Source: Nymphaea colorata (taxonomy: Eukaryota > Streptophyta > Magnoliopsida > Nymphaeales > Nymphaeaceae). Taken from it: 64,000 nucleotides of DNA. The DNA lies in assembly GCF_008831285.2 (NCBI RefSeq), contig NC_045139.1, positions 30,295,206 through 30,359,205 of the forward strand, read 5' to 3'. The translations under genes and the position numbers were made by a program. Numbering within the stretch: position 1 is the stretch's first letter; every line of letters begins with the position of its first letter. Positions 26,101 to 37,840 of the stretch are shown in pieces. The notes below the pieces were generated by a model that had not been told where the DNA came from, ran no database searches, and saw only the letters and a list, made by a program, of their open reading frames with translations.

Positions 26101-26236
26101 GTTGGGACACTGCCGCCGTTTTGAATCGTCCAAGATGAGGATGGCTTGGCTCATGGTTCGGCTCGGCTCAGCTTTTTTGTGGGTACGTAGATCTCACTCT
26201 CTGGATCATTGAGGATGATCTTATCCACGAGACTAA

Positions 26237-26506
26237 TGGCGTGTTTGGATAACATTTTAAAACCAGGTTTTGGAAAATCAAGCTCTTCAAGTGTTTCGGT
26301 GCCATCAAAACTGGGTTTTAAGAAAACCTAGTTTTGACATAACCTGATTTTGTAAAAAAGAACTTTTAAGTTACTCACAAACCAAGTTTTGGAAATGTCA
26401 CCCAAACAAAAAAACAAAGCTTTTAAACCCATTAAAAAAACTTGGTTTACGAAAAATCTAGTTTTTACAAAACTGGGTTGAAAGAAGTTGTCATGCAAAC
26501 GCCCTC
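26237..26506. mobile_element. Tourist-like (PIF/Harbinger-type) MITE with TAA target duplication
   Basis: Left end tggcgtgtttggataac; right end read on the minus strand gagggcgtttgcatgacaac. It is flanked by TAA at 26234-26236 and 26507-26509. Internal sequence is built of repeated variants of aaaacctggttttg on both strands. Length 270 bp, non-coding. The TAA target and ggcgtgtttgg-type end are typical of Tourist-like MITEs. Confidence 0.7.
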
Positions 26507-28072
26507 TAAGACTCTTTCCTCCCTTTAGCAGGCCTTATTTATGAAATGGTCTCCATATTAATCTTTAATTCGAATGTTTGTCAACCTAAATCAGCCATTT
26601 TGAAATGGAATGCATGCCACCGTCATTTTTATTATTTTTTAAATATTTGTCAATGTTTTTTTTGTTGTCAATATTTATTATATAGAAAAACAAGTAACGG
26701 CATTCCATATCTTAACAGGAATCATCTGCGTCATCGATTTTAAGTATATCAGATGATGAAAATTAAGTTGAAAATACGAAAGTCAAGCTCTTTTTTCAAG
26801 AAGCCAAAGTACCCTTCAAATGAAAAGAGAGGGAACAAATTAGTTTTCTTAAATGAGAATACTTGCCTACAAAATCTCCACCCTTTGATTTACTTAAAAT
26901 TGACAATCCAAAATATTCCGATTAAATCTACATTTCGATTGAATCTGGTATATATATAAAGGTATGGTAGCTACATGTCTCTCCTTATTTGTTTAATTTA
27001 TATTGTTTTTATTTCTAATATATTTGTTGATTCATAACCAGAAGTACTTAATCATATACAAGACTGATTCCAATCAATTTCTGATAATTTTATCGGTGGT
27101 TACAGATACATGGATAGCTATAAGATTCATGTATGAGAGAGAATGACCAACATTTTAAGAATTTGGAAGCAATCTCACTGACCATGTATATGGAATTCTA
27201 GCTCTTTCTTTCGACCATTCAAAGGTCGAAATAAATGTCAAGTTCTTCTTCTTCTCCCCCCACAAAAGCTAGTTCTAAGTCGTTGTCTTTAGCAATGATT
27301 TATGATGCAAGGAAACCGCATTTAAGCAGAGAGACTTTATCGTTTGCCTTGCGGTGTAAAACTTTGAAGCTAGCACCTCTGCCTCTAAGGCGACGCTGAT
27401 ACCTGCCTTTTTCCTCACCGTCCGCAAAAGCAATGACATAGTCCAGCTAAATTTATAATTTAGCTAAATTATATATATGAAGCAGCTCCACAAGACCTCA
27501 ATCGTTGTCAGACCAATTAAAAAATTTGTTAATTATATATTTAGTGTCACTTAAAAAAAAAAAAAAGTCTTTGGTTCTACCCGTTACATGAATTTAACAA
27601 TAAATATTACTTAGACCACATCAAATTATCTTTCTTTGAAAAGAAAAAGAAGAAAATGATGAAATATGCGAAAATAAGTCGTTTGGACAAAAAAAATTTA
27701 TTTTTTTAAATTTCCAAGAAACTTCTTGTAATAAATTAAGGTTCCCATATGTCTACGTTCGCCACCCTTCCGGGATACGAGTTTGACTTTGAACAACGGC
27801 GGGCTGGTCCGGGCACGTTGAAGCTCGGCTTGAAACCAAGCCGCGAAGCCGAGCCCACGCGAGCCCACTTTTTTGGAAAACCAGACCCATTCCGTGGTCT
27901 TGCTCTGTTTTAATTAATTTCTTTTTTATATTTTTTGCTTTTCTTTGGTCAACAATGTCATCCATCACGTTTTCGCTTCCCATTTACGTCAAGCCTTTAT
28001 TCATTTGTTATTACTATTGTTTATTATTATAACTTATTATTATTTTATTTTAATGCAGACTTTTTGATTCTT

Positions 28073-28140
28073 GACGTGGCAAACAACGAATGATTCAGCG
28101 CCACGTCGGATCCAAGTAAAACTCCGCATCTTACGTGGCA
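28073..28140. promoter_or_regulatory. Cluster of three ACGTGGC/GCCACGT motifs
   Basis: gacgtggc (28073), gccacgtcgg (28100) and tacgtggca (28132) are ABRE/G-box-like ACGT cores bound by bZIP factors. All three lie within 68 bases. No gene start is recognised nearby; the U-box gene begins about 2.3 kb away. Confidence 0.35.
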
Positions 28141-28724
28141 GCTCTTTTGCCCACAAAAGAGAAAGGAGCTCACCCTTTTGTTGCCAAATCAAATGTGGCT
28201 TTGGAAAAATAAAATAAAATAAAATAAAAATGGGCAGCAGCAAAGGATGAAAATTTCATTATTGCGGAGACTTTTTATTTATTTATTTATTTATTTTTTG
28301 GTTATGTTGTAATATATTTGGCATGGTACGGCTGGGGGTCAATGTGGTCGTGGTTCGGGTTTGACCGGGTTTGTGGGAAGCATGGGTCAACCATGATTGG
28401 ACCCGGTTAGGTTTTCGACTCGATCTTGGTGCATGACATTGTCTAGGTATTATTTGGGGAAGTTAATTGACCATAAATGCAAGAACGACTATTCTCTACA
28501 CGTCTAATAAGGCATGGCTTGATTGAGATTTCAAGTATTAGGAAATAGACACAAGGTTTATTTATATGTTCAAATTATTTGTGTCCCTTAAGTAGAAATT
28601 TCTGGCTCCATTAACAAATCAGCTTAAAGATCACGTCACTTGTTTTAACAAAAAAAAAAAAAAAAGAATTTGAAAATGTGCTGATCACGATTAAGAAATA
28701 TAGAGACTTGGTCCATTAAAAAAA

Positions 28725-28726
<2 letters not shown>

Positions 28727-28810
<84 letters not shown>
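28727..28810. repeat. (AT)n microsatellite
   Basis: About 84 bases of uninterrupted alternating AT. Confidence 0.97.
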
Positions 28811-28812
<2 letters not shown>

Positions 28813-29084
28813 ATTTTCGTCTCTTGAGAGGTCAGTCAAATAATATAAACTTGAAAACTCTATCTATAACAGAAACAGAAAAGAGAAAAAGATACATATG
28901 AATAGCCAAACACATCTATTATTTATATGATGTGGAGTACAGCATACATACATATTGCAGACTTCAGAAATATAAAACCATTTCAAAACTAAGTAAAGAA
29001 AAATTCTTCAAAAGCTGGTTATATATACACCGTGTATAAAAGTTGTGCATGGAAGTATATGATGACCAGATTATCCCTGGTAAG

Positions 29085-29545
29085 TAGGGTCGCACACGAG
29101 CTTAAGCTTGGCTAACTAGAACTCGACTAATCTCAAAAAACTCGAGCACAAGCTCGGCTCAAACACGACTTGAGCTCCTTATAGTAAGCTTGTGCTTGAC
29201 TCGATTACAACAAATCGAGCTTGAACTTGACTCGTTTAACCCATTTAGCTCGTTTAAGCGTTAACTCGTGTAAGCATTAACTCATTCAACTCATGTAAGC
29301 ATTAACTCGTGCTACTCGTTTAACTCGTATAACTTGTGAAATGGGTTTTGACAATATTATATAGAGTACCGGTTTGCGAGTCGAGTCGAATATAAATGAG
29401 TCGAGTTCTTGAAACTCAAATTCGTCTTTCAAATATCATTGTACGCTCGAACTCAATTCGTTTATAAATGAGTCGAATACAAGCCGAGTTTTTCTGAGCA
29501 AGTTCGAATCGAGCCTGAGTTGACTCGACTCGTTGTGCAGCCCTA
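29085..29545. mobile_element. Non-autonomous TIR element, probably hAT-like
   Basis: Left end tagggtcgcacacgag; right end read on the minus strand tagggctgcacaacgag, a good imperfect inverted repeat. The interior is full of short ctcgagct- and actcgttta-type repeats on both strands. No protein frame is present. The target duplication is not clear: taag is shared on both sides, which is too short to be decisive. Confidence 0.6.
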
Positions 29546-29670
29546 TAAGTTAAAAAAAAAGTGCCTTTTATGAGAATAAAAAAAATTAGTAAAAAAAGTT
29601 ACAAATCTAAAAAAATAACAAACATCTTTTTAAAATACCCACAGTACACCATCAAACTTTGTGGCTATAA

Positions 29671-29672
<2 letters not shown>

Positions 29673-29707
<35 letters not shown>
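29673..29707. repeat. (CT)n microsatellite
   Basis: About 35 bases of alternating CT. Confidence 0.95.
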
Positions 29708-29711
<4 letters not shown>

Positions 29712-30367
29712 GCCACATTTTGCTTTGAATAAAAACTTTGCGGCTATAAGATGTGGCTGAAGAGTGTTCGATCTTAATACAATCTTATATAATTGAAATA
29801 TTATGAAGTTTCTGGCTTAGGTAGATGCGAAGCTCAAGCAAGAGTCGTCAAATGCAGAGCTACAGCCACTTTTGCAAGGGGCAACAGGACTTCACATTTA
29901 TTACACTAACTAAAGCCGTGTAAAATGTGTGTATGGAATCAGCTGCGAGAGAAAAAGCGCGGCGTTTAGGTAGAGATGTGAACTACCCGCTCTCAGTTTC
30001 GATTCTGATCCAACATAGTCGCACTGAAACCGATCTGACCAATTTTTTAATTCAAGCGACCCATCCCGACATAGGAGAATTTCCAAATCCAGATCAGAGT
30101 TCCCACTAACTTGAAGCCCAGCATTTAATATGTACATCAACTAAGATGCAGATTCCTGTAAGATTGAAGAGACAGCACTTTAATCTCGGCCCATTAGTGT
30201 TTCGGATCCTTTTTTTCATTGGCGGCGCATATGCGGGCTAGTGTGGGCAGTAGTCCACACGGTCCACAAAACTCAGTTACTTGCATGTTGTTTCCAAATT
30301 ATTTGCTTACAGATGTATTTTTGCTGTTTAAAGAGTTGTTTTGGCAGCAGAGGTAGACATATTCTGT

Positions 30368-30416
30368 TAGTGTTTCATAATCTATCTCATAAATTAGAAT
30401 AGATTTATGAAACACT
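30368..30416. repeat. Imperfect palindrome, MITE-like
   Basis: The arms read agtgtttcataatctat and agatttatgaaacact around an AT-rich centre. The arms share gtttcat(g)aat-type motifs with segments at 6718-6905, 14390-14585 and 34610-34760. Confidence 0.6.
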
Positions 30417-31557
30417 AAAACTTTCACATAAAGCCTTAACAGTTCCCTTTGCGATCGTCGCTCTACTCTGCCAATCTTCACTTTAGATCCTGCCGACTCT
30501 CCGTCGTCATGGAATTGAATTGGACGATGCTATACACCAGACAGATCTCTAGATTTCCGTGTCTTTTGATGGTGATATCATTTGCTTATCCCGTCTGTCG
30601 CCTGCTGCGTCCAAAAGCCTGACCCTTTCAACTAGAAACAAAAAAACAAAAGATATCAGAAGCAAACAAAGAAGAAAGTCATAAGAGCACAACATTAGAA
30701 GGAGGCTTAATCGATTCGGTAGTTGGTGAAGCGGATTTTTGACTTCACACTTGTCAAATCGACCTTCTAAGCGAGTAGAGGACCCCCAAACGGCCACCTT
30801 CTCAATATATATAAAGCACAAATCACGTGAAGTGGGTATGTATATATATATATATATATATACTTTTAATGAAAAGAAACGTATTAGCTGGAATACGACC
30901 AGCCTTTCTATCCAAAGGTTGCCTGACCATGATGCCAGGAACTCTGCGGCTGGTAAATGGATGCGCCAGCTCGCTCAGTAGATGGCCGCCTCATTCTGTC
31001 GGTCAGAGCTCCCTCACCGTCGGCTCATTAGAAAAATAGAGCTCGAGTGTTCTTCTTTATGAAGATGAGTATGAACACTCCTCAGCGTTCATCAGAGCAC
31101 ATTTATCTCACAGGCATGTGCGTCTTCCATACAAATTCGCAGGGATGAAAGGCCTTCCTAACCTTTTATTGCCTTTATATATATATATATATACACACAC
31201 ACACATATGGTAACACCTTAGTCAAAGATAAAAACCACAAGTCCTAAGTTTTTGACAAAAACGATTTTAAACAAAATATAAAAGGTTTATAAATACTGAT
31301 CCATTATAAAATATTTCTTAATTGAAAACCACTTCTGTTTCGCCATTGAAAGTTTTATCGTCATAAGAGCGGGTTCATTTTTTTTATTGCTATAAGAACA
31401 TGTTGAATTTACAATTGACTTAGTGTATGATTCTCATTAAAACGTTACGTTATTAAGATTATATCTAGAAGGTAAAAATTATGCAAAACGTACTTTTACA
31501 ATCAATTTTGGGTGGTTGGCTTTCGTTGCCGAGTTGGTGGTTTGAGATCTACCCTCC

Positions 31558-31590
<33 letters not shown>

Positions 31591-34500
31591 CCGGCCTCTC
31601 ACACAGGTATACCAGTACAATGCATTAGACTGCATGTATGAGAGGCCAAATCCCTTTGGATGAGTATAGGAATATACATTGTGTGAATGTGTGTGTATAT
31701 ATATATATGGGGAAAGTGAAATCTATCGGCAGCAGGATGCTATTAGATAGCTAAATATTTAAAAACTATAGCTAAGTGCAATGTAAACCATCATTCAAAA
31801 ACACCACAAACCATAGGTACACCATAAATCAGTTTCTTGCATAGGGTTAAAGTAAAACATGTAAAGGGAAAGGGAAATTTTCCCTTAGTAGATCATGGAC
31901 GAGCAATTTTTGGGAAGAGAAAACTTCACCCTATTTGCATTCCTCCTTAAACAGTTAAACTTATCCGGCGAAAAGGTGAAATCCTTATGAGAAAAAAAAA
32001 TGTACTTATGTGTGGCAATTACCCATACAGTCCCACATGAATTCATTGATCACCGCCCTTAGTCAGCCCTTGCGGCCAGTCACGATAGAGACTTGTTGAA
32101 AAGTTTTATTAAAATTCTCGTAAACTTGTCTTTTCTTTACAAATATCTGTCTTCTCTATGACAATTCTCAAATGGCTGCTGTAAACAACTTCAAATAACT
32201 ATAACGTCTCAACTTAAATCTGTTTAACGTCTAACTTAGAAATCATGGTTAAACAAGAGTACCAACATGCTCCATCTGCTATGACTCATAAATGGCATGA
32301 GAGTTCAGCTGTTCTAACAATCTATTGCGTGTTTGAACTTAACAATCTATTAACAACTAAACAATCAAGAATATATACTTTAGTCAAACCATTCTAAAAT
32401 CTGCTCACCCAACAATACAACACTTTTATATCTTGAATGCCCTTTAAAATTTATAAGTTGAAGTATTAGCGAAATTTCCGGCTCTACTATGTGATAAGGT
32501 CTGATTACTCGCTGGAGTGAAAGTCGCATTAAAACAAAGTTGGGTAACATACTGTTGCCGATCTCACAAGATTCGGCTAGAAGAAAACAACAAAAGACGC
32601 AGAAAATTAGCATACAAGCATGGAAATGGGAGAGAAAGAGAGTGATCCAACCTTCCTTTGATGCGTCAATTTTATGATCCGTTTTCATACCTTTTCTTGC
32701 GCCAACGCAACTTCACGTTTAGTTGTCACCTTGCTGGGTGAAAAGCCGTTCATGGCAGTGATGGTTGTTGCATATTTAAGCCGAAAGGTTCGTAGCACAA
32801 GTTTTCGTCCTCTATGATGTAGGTTTTCTTCTCTTCTTGCAGGATTTATCACAAAATTCAAATTTCTTGTCCCGAAAGAGTTCCTCTTCTCTGCTTGTGA
32901 TACAATTGTATTTAGAAACAGAAACACATCTGCCTCGACAAAAATGAGAGTCAAGTTTTTTTGGTCATTCCAAAATATCAGAATCACTTGGCTTTCGATC
33001 GTTTTCCTAAGTTTTGGCAAATTTGGAACCGCCAAAAATGGTTCCCTGGCGAAAATTTTCAACGGGCTTTACTGTTTGAGATTTCAGCTGTTTGTTTTTA
33101 GTAAATGGGATGAGATTGGGAGTGTTCTTTCTTTAATATGGTTTCGCGTTTCAAATAAACCGGCCTAGTACCCTAAGAGATCGGAGATTTGGTGGAGGTT
33201 TCGGATCTCAGCCGAGCGGTACGAAAAAATGTTGCTCGCCCAAAAATAAATCAGCCGGAATTGGTCCGAAAACAAAAAATCAGCCGGAATTGTTCCGGCC
33301 AAATTGGCCGGTCTTGCTGTATAACCAAGTTATCTGGTCTACGAGACTAGTGTAGCCTTTGCGTTTCTCAAAAAACCACGGGTTTCCGTTTGGTGAGATG
33401 CAATCCACGAGCACTCACTGGTTTTCAACATTGAATGACGTGAGAAGCTACTTTGGTTTTCCCACTTTGGTGAAGGTGACGTATCTCACTGCCGTCATTA
33501 GAACATGGAAGACCAGGGAGTGATAGCGTAGTAAGCAGGAGAGCTCAACAACTCACGGAAACAAATTCAAAAGAGTTGCGTTTTGAAACAGAGCAGTATG
33601 ACATTCAGTTGAAGTGTGTGCGTATATATATATTTATGATACTTTTAGCCTTGATGGTGACAAGTGGAATTTGGATTAGTCATGTTGGTCAGACATGCGA
33701 GCTATGAATTAAAGAGAAAGATCAGAGATCGAACTGTTGTACCGATGCAATCCGAATAATGGATGCATATGGACTGTTCCATCGATATGGTTCATCTACG
33801 TAATTAGCACCAAACTTCGGATCATGGTTTTGTAGAACTTATGCTTCATCATGTTTCTGGGAAATGTAATCTCTATAGAGAAAGAACCTGTGAAAGGCAG
33901 GCTTCAATTTCTGAGAAAACAAATCATATTGTATTTCGAGCTTGCAAGGTCTGATCTGCGAATGGAACATAACTCTTTTTTTGGAGAATACCACGGACAA
34001 TTCAGTCCTATACTTTGGGAGAGTACCGACAAAGAAACCTACAGATCTTTTCCGACCACTGAAAGTATTTACCAATTAATTTTGACTTTTGCAAGGAGCA
34101 GTGCCACCACAATAACCCGTTCGAGTTAGAAGAAAGTGAATGTTCAGTCACTAATACTTCAACACCTAAAGAAAGAATTATGATTCTAAGAGAAACCACT
34201 CCATGATTCGACCGGGCTAATTGAGCTGTCTTCTCTGCTAAAGATTGCACTTAGTATACGCCACAAAGAGATGTTGAGCTAATTTTGCTTGAAATGTTTG
34301 CTGTCCTTTAGGATTTTATCAGTTCACTTTGAAAGATTTATTGGCATGTTTCACAACTAAGGCTTCTCTGTTTATTTATTGGTGACCATATATCATGTTT
34401 GCATTGTGACAAACTTGGTCCAAATTTCAGGTAGCAAAAGGCCGAGAGCTCAGTGGCTGATTAAAAGCAACAAATGCCTAATTAGTGAACTTTGAAGACT

Positions 34501-35276
34501 TATTTAGAAACAAAAAAGAGAGTACCATGCATGCATGCATCCACCATCACCTTTTCAGATATTCATTTTTTAGATGTCTTTGGCTGGCAATGGGATTTTT
34601 CCAGTTACTTAGAGGTCGTTTGGTAATGGAAGTGGTAACAAATTGTTCCATGAATCTGCATAAAGATTGGGCCGGATTCATGAAACTGTAACAATGTTTA
34701 AATGAATCTGCCTCAATCTTGGAGGGAGACCCATGGATTAGTTAGTTACTGTTCGACCACTTAGACTTGATGGATGTCCTTATGTCTAAATTCTAAATAC
34801 ATGTAAAGTATTGAAAGTCCTATTACATTAGGCTTGGTAATGGGTAAATAAGGCCATGCCTAACTCAGTTTTGTTCGAAATTAGTTTGTATTGCAGGCCG
34901 TAAAAAATTCTTGATAGACTAGAATCATCTTCTGCTAGCTTATATTAGATAAAAAGACAACTGGGAAAGCAGAAAATCTAGATCCATGGTCTATGTAGCA
35001 TAACAGTAATATAGCCAAGGTAAATAGGAAAGCAAGTACCAAATTGGTTCTTCGTTCAAATGATCAACCATTGTATACCAGCAGTAAAATGCCATTCATT
35101 GCATGAATACATATGCCATGTTCATTCACAATTGTAAAGAAAATTATGAACCTCTGAGTCTCTTATTCCAGTATCCAGCAAATATTCTTCTAGACATGTC
35201 CCCAACTTACATGCAGTAATGAATGCACACCATGACAAATTGGTGATGATGATGCCCAATGTTCTTGTTGTTTCTC

Positions 35277-35837
35277 TCACATGCTTGCCTGTCTATTGTT
35301 TGACCATGTGTAGCGAATCCTCCTGTCCTCTAAGATTGTGAGACTGCAATGCATTAGGAAAGAGTTAAATATGGCACACGACTTAGAGTTAGGGGGACGA
35401 CCAATCTTATCTTCTGCATTCCTTAAAGCATTAAAATTTCTAAGGATAACACAGTGCAGATTTATAGCATTGATAATTTGTCGCAATTCAATGAATCGGC
35501 CAGCCCTACTGTAGACCCCCATGCCACAAGAAGTTTATGTTTGTTTGATTTCCTTCAAGGCCACACAGAGATCAAAATTCATTTTGAACAAGAGACCAAC
35601 AATTCAAGTTCATGGGCCTCCAACCCCACTCATTCTACCAGACGAGTTCCTACTACCATCCTTCAGGAACTATGCATAATGAGAGTACCGACGACTAATG
35701 CTACTAAACTTCGTTGCAGATAACATGGTATCATACAGAAATAAAATATCAAAAGAGCCATTCTGCAGTAAAGTTCTAAGAGTGCACCTGCCTGCATTGC
35801 GCACCAAGCCTCTCATGTTCCAGGACATGATCTTCAT
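35277..35837 (-). pseudogene. LINE-1 type ORF2 remnant (endonuclease start)
   Basis: An ATG at 35837 opens MKIMSWNMRGLVRNAG, the usual beginning of the apurinic endonuclease domain of plant LINE ORF2. Further along, the frame starting about 35522 contains NALRNAEDKIGRP, FNSFL and YTWSNNR, later endonuclease blocks. Frame changes and stops separate the pieces. Reverse transcriptase sequence is not found, so the copy is truncated after the endonuclease and not functional. Confidence 0.7.
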
Positions 35838-35989
35838 GGACTATTTGTAAATGCTCTCCCTAGGTTGGGGAAGGCCTTCGTTCACTTCTAAACATGAATT
35901 TTGCTGATCCACTAAAATTGGGCCACAGTTTTATTTCTCAGCACCCTGCGCGCTGGAGGGATGTTCACCAATGGGCAATGGGCCTCCTA

Positions 35990-36950
35990 TTCATTCTTTT
36001 TTTAACCGCTGAGGCACTCTGGCTCGTTACTACTTACTAGAGATTTGCGGACCCTAGAGGCAAGAGGTCTATACAACTCCTCGAAACGCGATGATTTATT
36101 CCTTCCATGGCGTATCTTCCTACAGGTGGGGAGTCTATTGTACATTTTCTCCGCCATTGTTTTGTTGGACAGACCCCTTAGTAGCCTCGAAGGCAAACCC
36201 TGGTAGGAAGGCAGGGCCATCCACTGAGAAACAAAAAGGTTGAGAGGACGGCCTTGACCCGAATGGATTCAGCCATGGTTTCAGCGCTTTTGCCAGAGCG
36301 TTGAACAGGGGTTCATTCCAAAGAAGCTGTACCCAGATGGGTATGCTAAAGGCCGATTCGACCTCCATATCGAGATTGAGATCCCATCTGTGGACCATGA
36401 ATCTTTTCCCCATTAATTTCCAAGACCGCTGCCTTAAAGCCAGCCACGTATCGTCTGCTTGAGAGAAACAGATAAGCGAGGCCCCCTTTTCAAGTGATGT
36501 AAATTTGTGGGGAGAGGAAGTCCTCCATGGTTTCTTCAGATCCTCTGCAGCATACCTCGATTCAATACTCACACCGTAACACGGTCTCTTCGTGGAAGAA
36601 ACAACCCACGATCGACCAGCGAAATGGTTCCTTCGTTGCCCCAAAGGAGGCCTTGAGAATGATTATTCGATGTTATCCACCCGAGCTAAGCCACTTCCAG
36701 GTCACCAGGCTCCCGTAGCAGAGGGCCTTCAACAATATCAACCCACGAATGTGGGGGAGAAGAAGATTGGAATTGGAGATCCCCTGGCTGGATGAAAGAA
36801 GGCGACGTCCTCCTTTCCCAAATCAACTTCCCATTCTAGGAAAGTCGAGCTCCATTTCTGCCCAAAGTCAGGTTGCACGAGGGTCGTACAGGCGTCGTCG
36901 GCTGAATCTGTATCACCCAGAGTCATCTCTGTCGTGTTCCTGCTAACAGA
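35990..36950 (-). pseudogene. LINE-1 type ORF1 remnant (DUF4283-like)
   Basis: The longest piece (36644-36135) includes LICFSQADDTWLALRQRSWKLMGKRF and ESAFSIPIWVQLL, matching the DUF4283 region of plant LINE ORF1 and gag-like proteins. An upstream fragment (36926-36738) and a downstream one (to about 36002) lie in different frames. It sits directly upstream of the ORF2 remnant on the same strand, as in an intact LINE. No CCHC knuckle is visible. Confidence 0.6.
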
Positions 36951-37162
36951 GACACACCTATGATCAGTTTCATGGTGTTGGAGAAGGGGTCATGATTATA
37001 GCGGGATAAGACAGCAAGGCTTAGGTGAAACTTCATCTTTTGTGCGTATGAATCACCTCGAATATAAACTGTTTTTCGTTGGAATGACAATTTTTACAAA
37101 AACAATTACCAAAGCGTGCTTAAAATTAAGGTATCATTCAACAAAGACTTAACATTAGGAAT
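36951..37162. other. Short spacer between LINE remnant and U1 copy 1
   Basis: No gene is seen. The end near U1 holds the 3' flank of that snRNA gene. The plant snRNA 3' box is not clearly present. Confidence 0.6.
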
Positions 37163-37325
37163 TGGTGGGGGTCGCGCGAACGCGTTCCCCCGCAGAAACA
37201 AATTATGACGTCCACTCTCCCACTTGGGGAGATGGTAGGACAACTCTCCTCCCAAGTGCAATGGAGGCAGTTGCCCTAGGCCATCGGCCTAATTGATCAC
37301 CGATAGACCCCGTCCAGGTAAGTAT
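37163..37325 (-). ncRNA. U1: U1 spliceosomal snRNA, copy 1
   Basis: Reading the minus strand from 37325, the RNA begins atacttacctg, the U1 sequence that pairs with 5' splice sites. Stem-loop I has the plant U1 frame with loop gatcaatta (U1-70K site region). Stem-loop II has cctccattgcacttgggagg with the attgcac U1A-binding loop. The Sm site is ataatttgt, followed by a terminal GC-rich hairpin closed by ttcg (cgcgttcgcgcg). The length of about 163 nt fits plant U1. Promoter elements are at Pol II spacing (see separate entry), so this is probably an active gene rather than a pseudogene. It is followed 2.1 kb upstream on the same strand by a second copy. Confidence 0.92.
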
Positions 37326-37350
37326 GATTTTACTTAGCCCCTTCAAGCGC

Positions 37351-37401
37351 TTTTATAGTTCTCTTCTGGGCAGGCCCCATTCCATTTCATCGATACAGGA
37401 C
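37351..37401 (-). promoter_or_regulatory. snRNA promoter of U1 copy 1 (USE and TATA)
   Basis: On the minus strand a USE-like gtcctgtatcg (37391-37401) resembles the plant consensus RTCCCACATCG at 8 of 11 positions. A TATA box (tataaaa, 37351-37357) lies 33 bases after it, and the RNA starts about 30 bases further on. Plant snRNA genes with four-helical-turn spacing are Pol II transcribed, as expected for U1. Confidence 0.8.
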
Positions 37402-37840
37402 TATTTTTTCCTTTACTCATAGAGAACGTTCCACAGACAACTGCACTAAGACAGCAAACCATTGCTTACCTGAACATTTCAAACCTTAGCTATATCTCAT
37501 ATCTCAATCAAATAGTCATATGCAACCCAAAAATCCTTTCTTTTAACTAATCAATTCGGATCTAGTTTTGATTTTGATCATTCCTATTCATTTCTTCAGC
37601 AGAAGTGAAATACAAGCCATTAATGTCTTCGGAATTTTGGTTGTGTCTCATCCTCTTGGTTGGCGTCTGATGGCCTCTCTCTCTCTCTCACAGAGGCGCC
37701 CTTTTCTTTCGAAATGGCGGTTCTATGAAAGGCCTGAAAATCTATGTGAACAGAGGCAAGATTGAACTATTACTGCTCATGAGAAATAGTTAATTTGGCT
37801 TCTGTTCTGGGCTGCAGAGAAGTAGACTTGTGCATCTGAT

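Larger units (their letters stand above)
25817..35276. other. Intergenic region between U-box gene and LINE remnant
   Basis: The first 250 bases are the CT-rich leader and promoter of the U-box gene. Then come a Tourist-like MITE (26237-26506), an ACGT-core cluster (28073-28140), a long (AT)n at about 28727-28810, and a TIR element at 29085-29545. There follow a (CT)n at about 29673-29707, a palindromic MITE-like unit at 30368-30416, and several short (AT)n tracts between 30840 and 31710. Small tandem repeats with atcagccgg lie near 33250-33290. Sequence at 34610-34760 shares motifs with the palindromic family. Open frames near 32380-33062 and 33839-34250 show no recognisable domain. Confidence 0.6.
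37150..37840 (-). repeat. U1 duplication unit, copy 1
   Basis: Similarity with 39280-39850 covers the U1 RNA, its promoter, cagagaacgttccaca-type sequence, ttcggat...ttttgattt, cagcagaagtgaaatacaag, and a CT-rich stretch followed by aatggcgg. Outside these blocks the two copies diverge. This marks a local tandem duplication of about 600-700 bp with offset 2130 bases. Confidence 0.8.
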
